From: CAIOSQ01 sp044359885
GTDB lineage: Bacteria; Pseudomonadota; Alphaproteobacteria; CACIAM-22H2
Reading direction: 5' to 3'
Length of the DNA stretch: 5,938 bases
Assembly (NCBI GenBank): GCA_044359885.1
Contig: JBIKLI010000279.1
Coordinates: forward strand, 1 to 5,938
Part shown: in pieces, positions 1 to 4,583 of the stretch
Position numbering within the stretch: the first letter of the stretch is position 1
Layout of the letters: each line of letters starts with the position of its first letter
Notes under the pieces: generated by a model
Databases searched by the model: none
What the model was told of the DNA's origin: nothing
What the model saw: the letters and a program-made list of their open reading frames with translations, nothing else
Translations under genes and position numbers: made by a program

Positions 1-585
1 GACCAGGCACAGACAATCCCGCCCGGCGCAGGCGACGGGCTGGTGTTCGATCGTCGGGTCGGTGACGCTGAGATCGCCGCGCCCGTAGTGCCCGGCTTCG
101 TCGTCGTATGCGCCGTCGAGGACCAGCGTCATCTCCTCGCCGCGATGCGTATGCTTGGGCACGGCGCGACCGGGCGCGATCCGCAGCAGCGCGGCGCGTT
201 CGCCGCCGCGACCGGTCAGATCCAGCGCCGCCTCATGCACACCCCGCGTCACCGGACGCCAGGGCAGACCGTCGAGACCGGCTCCCAGATGGGCCCGCAG
301 CGGGGCCGGGATCGAATCGGCGCCGCGCGGGCCGGCGGCCGGCGCCCGGGCGGCGGCCGGTCCGCCGGCGTCGATCCGCGCCATCAGCCGCTCGAAGGCG
401 TCCGGCGCCGTCTCGACCGGGTCGATGCCGTCGAGCAGCGCGCCGCCAAGCGACTCGAAATCGCGGTAGCGCCGGCGCGCCTGCGGGTTCAGCGACAGAT
501 GCGTGGCAAGCACCAGGCTGACGGGCGACGAAGCCGTGCCCGCGGCGTGGTCGAGCAGATATTCGTCGCTGGCGATATGCGTCAT
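1..585 (-). CDS. ChrR-like cupin anti-sigma factor lacking the CxxC zinc ligands (partial, 3' end off window)
   Basis: The frame is open from an ATG at 585 to base 1 (195 codons, no stop), so perhaps 20-30 C-terminal residues are missing. Family knowledge: ChrR proteins bind and inhibit a partner ECF sigma factor through an N-terminal zinc anti-sigma domain; a C-terminal cupin is needed to respond to singlet oxygen or peroxides. Seen here: an N-terminal helical domain (about 1-75), with the conserved stretch ATHLSLNPQARRRY at 27-40 followed by SLGGALL; an Ala/Pro/Gly-rich linker (76-95); and a cupin (about 100-195) with metal ligands H145, H147, E151 and H181 and cysteines C191 and C193. The HxxxCxxC motif of Rhodobacter ChrR reads H29-LSL-N33-PQ-A36, so both zinc cysteines are absent. 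The start has a GAGGA ribosome site (594-598) inside the end of the sigma gene, which suggests translational coupling. The family assignment is firm; zinc-independent folding is inference. Confidence 0.88.
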   Translation of the reverse strand, partial: MTHIASDEYLLDHAAGTASSPVSLVLATHLSLNPQARRRYRDFESLGGALLDGIDPVETAPDAFERLMARIDAGGPAAARAPAAGPRGADSIPAPLRAHLGAGLDGLPWRPVTRGVHEAALDLTGRGGERAALLRIAPGRAVPKHTHRGEEMTLVLDGAYDDEAGHYGRGDLSVTDPTIEHQPVACAGRDCLCLV

Positions 586-589
586 GGGT

Positions 590-1183
590 TCAATCCTCGA
601 CCACGAACCTGGAGCGAAGCCGCGCCATGGCAAGGCGCAGCCGCGATTTGACGGTGCCCAGCGGCACGCCGATGCGCGCCGCGATGTCGCTGTGGGAGAT
701 GTCCTCGAAATAGGCGAGGCGGACGATCTCCGCCTGTTCGCGCGGCATCGCCGCGACCGCCGCGGCGATGGCGCCTTCCCAATGCACCGCCTCGGCCTCT
801 TCGTCGGGGCTGGGCGGCGGCTCGGGCGCCAGGGCGGGGTCGGTGGGGTCGAAATCCGCGCGCGGCCCGCGGCGCAGCGCATCGATGCGCTTGTTGCGGG
901 CGATGGTGAAGATCCAGGTCGAGACGCCGGCCTGACGCGGGTCGTAGGTGCCGGCGCGCCGCCAGACCGCCAGCATGACCTCCTGGACGAGATCCTCGGC
1001 GAGGCCGCGCTCGGCGCCCAGCTTCAGCAGGTAGCTCTTCACCCGCGGCCCGAAATGCGCGAACAGCTCGGCGAAGGCGGAACGGTCCTGATCCTGCGCC
1101 ACGCGCAGCATCAGCTTCGCCAGGTCCGCGCCGTTCGCGGCGGCGGCCGCGGGCGCGGGCGCCGTCGCGTCGTCGCCCACCAT
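590..1183 (-). CDS. rpoE: ECF-type RNA polymerase sigma factor, ChrR-associated (ECF11/RpoE-like)
   Basis: This 197-residue protein is an extracytoplasmic-function sigma factor that directs RNA polymerase to stress promoters. Region sigma2 spans about 24-105, with the region 2.1/2.2 signature EDLVQEVMLAVW (63-74) and the region 2.3/2.4 stretch STWIFTIARNKRIDALRR (88-105). A Pro/acidic linker (about 113-131) leads to sigma4 (about 136-192), whose helix-turn-helix includes ISHSDIAARIGVPLGTVKSR (162-181). It closely resembles the Rhodobacter RpoE class held by ChrR, and the next gene, 4 nt downstream, is that anti-sigma factor. The ATG at 1183 gives a normal-length family N terminus, with about 20 residues before the conserved LMLRVAQ, but its ribosome site is weak. 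An in-frame ATG at 1264 has AGGG four bases upstream and would add 27 residues; that extension uses AGA, AGG, CGA and CTT codons unlike the gene body, so I prefer 1183. Autoregulation is likely from the promoter at 1301-1328. Confidence 0.92.
   Translation of the reverse strand: MVGDDATAPAPAAAAANGADLAKLMLRVAQDQDRSAFAELFAHFGPRVKSYLLKLGAERGLAEDLVQEVMLAVWRRAGTYDPRQAGVSTWIFTIARNKRIDALRRGPRADFDPTDPALAPEPPPSPDEEAEAVHWEGAIAAAVAAMPREQAEIVRLAYFEDISHSDIAARIGVPLGTVKSRLRLAMARLRSRFVVED
594..598 (-). promoter_or_regulatory. Ribosome binding site of the anti-sigma gene, inside the sigma gene
   Basis: GAGGA lies 8 nt before the anti-sigma ATG (585) and overlaps the codons for the last Glu and Asp of the sigma factor. 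It fixes the anti-sigma start and means ribosomes finishing the sigma gene can reinitiate on the regulator, which would keep the two proteins in a set ratio. Confidence 0.7.
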
Positions 1184-1277
1184 GCCGTCTTGGTAGCGTC
1201 TGCGCGCGGCCGGGACAAGCCTGCCCGCCGGCGCGACGGATCGGGCCGGCGCGGCCGCTGCCATGGAACCCTGGAGA

Positions 1278-1306
1278 TTGACGCTCAACATGCGCCATGC
1301 GATACG
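1278..1306 (+). promoter_or_regulatory. Possible sigma70-like promoter for the IalB-family gene and rlmN
   Basis: TTGACG (1278-1283), a 17-nt spacer and GATACG (1301-1306) form a weak housekeeping-type promoter. It has five of six -35 matches and three of six -10 matches. It would start transcripts near 1313, about 50 nt before the GTG at 1366. Its -10 bases are the same base pairs as the -10 of the opposing ECF-type promoter. TTG-type hexamers are scarce in DNA this GC-rich, but the -10 match is poor. Confidence 0.35.
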
Positions 1307-1328
1307 CGCCCTCGCGGTGCGCGGATCA
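1301..1328 (-). promoter_or_regulatory. Putative ECF11/RpoE-type promoter of the sigma/anti-sigma operon
   Basis: On the minus strand TGATCC (1328-1323) is followed by a 16-nt spacer and CGTATC (1306-1301). Promoters used by the Rhodobacter RpoE of the RpoE-ChrR pair have a TGATCC -35 and a CGTA-like -10 at the same spacing, and such sigma factors commonly activate their own operon. Transcription would start near 1293-1295, leaving about 110 nt of leader before the ATG at 1183, or about 30 nt before the alternative ATG at 1264. The match is read directly from the sequence; activity is inferred. Confidence 0.65.
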
Positions 1329-1353
1329 CCCGCGCCGAGCTTCTCTCCAGACC

Positions 1354-1358
1354 AGGGA
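1354..1358 (+). promoter_or_regulatory. Ribosome binding site setting the GTG start of the IalB-family gene
   Basis: AGGGA lies 7 nt before GTG 1366. It supports this start over longer in-frame options, because the protein from GTG begins directly with a compact signal peptide. Confidence 0.65.
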
Positions 1359-1365
1359 TTACGCC

Positions 1366-1944
1366 GTGGGCCGCGCCCGGACCTTCGCCGCTCTTTTCGC
1401 CCTCCTGGCCGTCGCCGCCGCGCCGGTCGCCGCAAGCGCCCAGGCGCAGGGACAAGCCCAGGGCCAGGCCGCCGTCCAGGCGCGGTCGCTCGGCGTCTTC
1501 GATGCCTGGAGCGCCTGGGAACACGGCGAGCAGGCCGCCAAGGTCTGCTACCTCAGCGCGACGCCCGCCAGCTCGCAGACCCGCCCGCCCGGCGTGCGGC
1601 GCGGCGAGGTGCGCGTGACGATCGGCCACCGCCCGGGAAGCAACGCCCGCGACGAGGTCAGCTTCCAGGCCGGATATCCGATCAAGTCCGACCGCAACGT
1701 CGTCGCGGTTGTCGACCGGACCCGGAACTTCGAGTTCTCGCGCCGGGTCCCCAGCAACCCGGAGATCATCTGGTCGCGCGACGCCGCCACCGACCGGGCC
1801 CTGGTCGCGGCGCTGCGCACCGGGCGCGAACTGGTCATCAACGGCACCTCGCAGCGCGGCACGACCACGACGGACGTCTTCAAGCTCGACGGTTTCGCGC
1901 GCGCGCTCGACGCCGCGAACCGGGCCTGCCCCCAGCCGCGCTGA
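1366..1944 (+). CDS. Secreted IalB-family (invasion-associated locus B) protein
   Basis: This 192-residue exported protein starts at GTG 1366. Residues 1-25 form a signal peptide: basic MGRAR, a hydrophobic core to about residue 20, then ASA with cleavage expected after A25. A short Gln/Ala/Gly repeat (26-35) precedes the folded domain (about 40-190). Features resembling the IalB-like family are a WSAW stretch near 48-51, a KVCYLSA segment with C61, a central beta-rich region including RGEVRVTIGHRP (79-90) and VSFQAGYPIKSD (98-109), and a second cysteine at C188 near the C terminus. C61 and C188 could form a disulfide in the periplasm. The family is named for a Bartonella erythrocyte-invasion locus but is widespread in free-living alphaproteobacteria, where its role is poorly defined, so no invasion role should be assumed. 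rlmN follows after 16 nt and is probably cotranscribed. Confidence 0.72.
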   Translation: MGRARTFAALFALLAVAAAPVAASAQAQGQAQGQAAVQARSLGVFDAWSAWEHGEQAAKVCYLSATPASSQTRPPGVRRGEVRVTIGHRPGSNARDEVSFQAGYPIKSDRNVVAVVDRTRNFEFSRRVPSNPEIIWSRDAATDRALVAALRTGRELVINGTSQRGTTTTDVFKLDGFARALDAANRACPQPR

Positions 1945-1960
1945 GGCCGGGCGCCCGCGC

Positions 1961-3109
1961 ATGGACCTGCTGCCCGACGCGAGCGCCGACAAGCCGGAGA
2001 TCGACAGCGCGCGCGCGCCGCTGCCGCCGCGCGCGGACGGCCGGCGCAACCTCGTCGGCCTCACCCGGCCGGAGATCGCGGCGGCCCTGGCCGAGTTCGG
2101 CGAGAAGCCCTTCCGCGCCGCGCAGATCTGGCGCTGGATCTATGTCCGCGGCGCCACCGACTTCGCCGGGATGAGCGACATCTCCAAGCCGCTGCGCGCG
2201 CGGCTCGAGGAGCGTTTCTACGTCTACCGCCCGGCGATCTCGCGCCATCAGACCTCGGTCGACGGCACCCAGAAATGGCTGCTGAAGATGGAGGACGGCG
2301 CCGAGATCGAATGCGTGCACATCCCGGAGAAGGAGCGCGGCACGCTCTGCGTCTCCAGCCAGGTCGGCTGCACGCTGACCTGCCGCTTCTGCCACACCGG
2401 CACGCAGCGTCTGGTGCGCAATCTGGAAGCCCACGAGATCGTGGCCCAGCTGCTCTCCGCGCGCGACGCCTTCGGCGAATGGCCGCCGCCCGAGCTCGGC
2501 CGCAAGCTCACCAACATCGTCATGATGGGCATGGGCGAGCCGCTGTTCAACTACGACAACGTGGCGCGCGCGCTGACCATCGCGATGGACCAGGACGGCT
2601 TCGCGCTGTCGCGCCGGCGCATCACGCTGTCGACCTCGGGCGTGGTGCCGATGATCCGGCGCTGCGGCGAGGAGCTGGGCGTCAGCCTGGCCATCAGCCT
2701 GCACGCGGTGACCGACGAGCTGCGCAGCCGCATCGTGCCGCTCAACAAGAAATGGCCGATCGCCGAGCTGCTCGACGCCTGCCGGTCGTATCCCGGCGTG
2801 TCGAACGCGCGGCGCATCACCTTCGAATACGTGATGCTCAAGGGCGTCAACGATTCGCTGGCCGACGCGCGCGGCCTGGTGCGGCTGCTGACCGGCCTCC
2901 ACGCCAAGGTCAACCTGATCCCCTTCAATCCCTGGCCGGGCTCGGGCTTCGAATGTTCCAGCTGGGAGCAGATCGAGGCCTTCTCGGACGTGCTCGCCGA
3001 GGCCGGCTTCACCACCCCGGTCCGTCGCCCGCGCGGCCGCGACATCCTCGCCGCCTGCGGCCAGCTCAAGAGCGACACCGAGCGCCAGCGCCGCGGCGCC
3101 GGCGTCTGA
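1961..3109 (+). CDS. rlmN: Dual-specificity 23S rRNA (A2503-C2) / tRNA (A37-C2) methyltransferase RlmN
   Basis: This 382-residue radical-SAM enzyme methylates C2 of adenosine 2503 in 23S rRNA and of A37 in some tRNAs, tuning translational accuracy in the cytoplasm. The N-terminal RNA-binding region (about 30-120) contains EFGEKPFRAAQIWRWIY (45-61). The radical-SAM core starts at RGTLCVSSQVGCTLTCRFC (126-144). The iron-sulfur ligands are C137, C141 and C144 (CxxxCxxC), and C130 matches the E. coli C118 position. The SAM-binding MMGMGEPLFNY motif follows. The C-terminal GRDILAACGQL holds C366, the methyl-carrying cysteine equivalent to E. coli C355. All catalytic residues are present and the length is normal. 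ATG 1961 has no clear Shine-Dalgarno sequence apart from GAGG overlapping the upstream stop, which suggests coupling to the IalB-family gene. It converges on the MFS gene. Confidence 0.97.
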   Translation: MDLLPDASADKPEIDSARAPLPPRADGRRNLVGLTRPEIAAALAEFGEKPFRAAQIWRWIYVRGATDFAGMSDISKPLRARLEERFYVYRPAISRHQTSVDGTQKWLLKMEDGAEIECVHIPEKERGTLCVSSQVGCTLTCRFCHTGTQRLVRNLEAHEIVAQLLSARDAFGEWPPPELGRKLTNIVMMGMGEPLFNYDNVARALTIAMDQDGFALSRRRITLSTSGVVPMIRRCGEELGVSLAISLHAVTDELRSRIVPLNKKWPIAELLDACRSYPGVSNARRITFEYVMLKGVNDSLADARGLVRLLTGLHAKVNLIPFNPWPGSGFECSSWEQIEAFSDVLAEAGFTTPVRRPRGRDILAACGQLKSDTERQRRGAGV

Positions 3110-3110
3110 C

Positions 3111-3131
3111 CGCGGCCGGCCTCAGGCCGCG
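3111..3131. terminator. GC-rich hairpin between convergent stop codons (possible bidirectional terminator)
   Basis: CGCGGCC (3111-3117) pairs perfectly with GGCCGCG (3125-3131) across a 7-nt loop. It starts 2 nt after the rlmN stop and contains the MFS stop (3122-3124). No T-run follows on either strand, so it is not a classical intrinsic terminator, and a 7-bp GC stem is easily found by chance in such DNA. Confidence 0.35.
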
Positions 3132-4396
3132 ACCGGGCGATCGCGCCGCAGCAGCGCGAAGGCGGCGGCCGCGACCAGGCAGAGCAGGCCGGCGACGAAG
3201 AAGACCGGCAGGTAGGAGCCCAGCCCGTCGCGGCCCAGCCCGGCGCCGTAGGCCATGACCCCGGCGCCGACCTGATGGGCGGCGAAGATCCAGGCGATCA
3301 CGACCGGCCCGGTCTCGCGCCCGAAGGCGGCGATGGCGAGCTTGGTGGTCGGCGGCACGGTCGCGATGTAGTCGAGCCCGAACACGACCGCGAAGATCGC
3401 GAGCCCCGCGAGCGTCGTGTCGCCCAGCGCCAGCCACAGCAGCGACAGCCCCCGGAACCCGTAGTACCAGGCGAGCAGCCAGCGATTGTCGTAGCGGTCC
3501 GACAGCCAGCCCGAGGCGATCGTCCCGATCAGGTCGCAGACGCCGATGATCGCCAGCAGCCACGAGGCGGTGACCAGCGAGATGCCGATGTCGCCGCAGA
3601 AGGGGACCAGATGGGTCTGGGTGATGCCGAGGCTGGTCGCGCCGCAGACGAAGAAGGTGCCGGCCAGGACCCAGAACACCGGCCGCCCGGTCGCCAGCGT
3701 CAGCGCGCCGAAGCTGACCTCGACGAAATTGCCGGCCGGGCGCGGCTTGGGTGGCGTGACCCGCGCCTCGCCATAGGCCGGCAGGCCGAGATCCGAAGGC
3801 CGTTCGCGGATCAGCAGATGGACCAGCGGCAGGGTGACCGCCATGCCGGCGACCGGGATCAGCATCGCCGCCCGCCATCCGGCCATCTCGGCCACCCAGG
3901 CGGCGGCGGGGATGAAGATCAGCGTCCCGGCCGCCATCGCGCCGCCCAGGATGCCGAGCACGAGGCCGCGCCGTTCGGCGAACCAGCGCGAGGCGATCGC
4001 GGCGTTCACCTGCATCGCCGTCAGCCCGGGCGCCACGCCGAGCAGCACGCCGATGGCCAGCCACATCTCCCAGACGCTCGTCATCCGCGCCGCCATCGCC
4101 AGCCCGGCCAGGACGAGGATGCCCGCGATCGTCATCATCCGCGTCAGGCCGTAGCGCACGACGAGGCCGCCCGCGAACGGCGCCACCAGCCCGAACAGCG
4201 CGAAACGCAGGCCCTGCGGCGCCGACAGATCGCCGACCGTCAGCCCCAGCCCGGCCGCCATCGGTGCGATCAGCACCGCCGGCACGCCCAGCGCCGCGGC
4301 CGCGAAGATCGCGTTGAGGAACGCGACGACGACGACGACCCAGGCATAATGGATCCCGCGCCGGGCCAGCGCTTGGGCGAGGGAGTGGGCGATCAC
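3122..4396 (-). CDS. MFS transporter, probable 12-TM carboxylate/OFA-like type
   Basis: This 424-residue inner-membrane protein has about 12 hydrophobic segments, starting with HYAWVVVVVAFLNAIF (16-31) and ending with a hydrophobic stretch just before the charged tail RRDRPVAA. The segment ASRWFAERRGLVLGILGG after TM4 and the ERPSDLGLPAYG stretch opening the central loop resemble oxalate/formate-antiporter and monocarboxylate-type MFS proteins. This suggests an organic-anion substrate, but the substrate cannot be read from sequence. The C-terminal-half copy of motif A is well kept (SGWLSDRYDNR), whereas the N-half copy reads GGLVVRYGLTR, with Val where Asp is usual. The GTG at 4396 was chosen because GGAG lies 7 nt upstream and because the protein then begins just before TM1; an upstream in-frame start at 4453 would add 19 arginine-rich residues and lies in the palindrome-bearing gap. 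It is divergent from the MATE gene and convergent with rlmN. Confidence 0.88.
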   Translation of the reverse strand: MIAHSLAQALARRGIHYAWVVVVVAFLNAIFAAAALGVPAVLIAPMAAGLGLTVGDLSAPQGLRFALFGLVAPFAGGLVVRYGLTRMMTIAGILVLAGLAMAARMTSVWEMWLAIGVLLGVAPGLTAMQVNAAIASRWFAERRGLVLGILGGAMAAGTLIFIPAAAWVAEMAGWRAAMLIPVAGMAVTLPLVHLLIRERPSDLGLPAYGEARVTPPKPRPAGNFVEVSFGALTLATGRPVFWVLAGTFFVCGATSLGITQTHLVPFCGDIGISLVTASWLLAIIGVCDLIGTIASGWLSDRYDNRWLLAWYYGFRGLSLLWLALGDTTLAGLAIFAVVFGLDYIATVPPTTKLAIAAFGRETGPVVIAWIFAAHQVGAGVMAYGAGLGRDGLGSYLPVFFVAGLLCLVAAAAFALLRRDRPVAA

Positions 4397-4403
4397 GCAG
4401 GAA

Positions 4404-4407
4404 CTCC
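4404..4407 (-). promoter_or_regulatory. Ribosome binding site deciding the MFS GTG start
   Basis: GGAG on the minus strand sits 7 nt before GTG 4396. This is the strongest translation signal in the gap and argues for the 424-residue form. Confidence 0.65.
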
Positions 4408-4424
4408 GGCAACGAACCGCCCGG

Positions 4425-4453
4425 ACGCTGCGCTCCGCCCGCCCCCTTGTCAA
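4425..4453 (-). promoter_or_regulatory. Possible promoter of the MFS gene (exact TTGACA -35)
   Basis: The minus strand carries a perfect TTGACA (4453-4448), in one of the few AT-bearing stretches of the gap. At 17-nt spacing the -10 would be CAGCGT (4430-4425), a poor match. Transcription would start near 4418, about 20 nt before the GTG, with the ribosome site inside that leader. Only the -35 is convincing. Confidence 0.35.
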
Positions 4454-4463
4454 ATCCGCCGTC

Positions 4464-4543
4464 GGGTCTGCCCGGGGGGTCTGCGCCGGGGTCCGACCCC
4501 TGGGGTCGGACCCCCCGGGTCACTGGTGGCGGACCCCTGGGGG
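4464..4543. repeat. REP-like palindrome cluster with perfect 13-bp inverted repeat
   Basis: GGGGTCCGACCCC (4488-4500) and its exact reverse complement GGGGTCGGACCCC (4502-4514) are separated by a single T. Each arm is itself nearly palindromic. Around it, GGGGTCTGC (4476-4484) can pair with GCGGACCCC (4529-4537) with one G-U wobble, enclosing the central hairpin. GACCCCTGGGG occurs twice (4495-4505 and 4532-4542) and GGGTCTGC twice (4464-4471 and 4477-4484). GGGGTCnGACCCC-type palindromes resemble known dispersed REP-like intergenic elements of proteobacteria. Here the cluster lies between two divergent gene starts, so it is not a 3'-end terminator of either neighbour. Confidence 0.75.
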
Positions 4544-4583
4544 CGCGCGGGGCGGGCGGCGGTCTGGTAGAAGCGGGCTGGTC

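Noticed and set aside
1441..1470. Gln/Ala/Gly codon repeat (CAGGCGCAGGGA-like) as a tandem repeat element
   Set aside because: It is a short in-frame low-complexity stretch just after the signal peptide cleavage site, which is common in exported proteins.
503..1618. Plus-strand open frame of about 370 codons across the sigma and anti-sigma genes
   Set aside because: It is antisense to two well-recognised genes, the product is Arg/Gly-rich without motifs, and it has no ribosome site. It is a GC artefact.
1285..2902. Minus-strand frames opposite the IalB-family gene and rlmN
   Set aside because: These are complementary-strand shadows of RlmN and the signal-peptide protein, rich in His/Arg/Ala with no recognisable fold.
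4488..4514. Reading the 13-bp inverted repeat as an intrinsic terminator
   Set aside because: No T-run follows on either strand, and no gene ends there; both neighbouring genes start outward from the gap.
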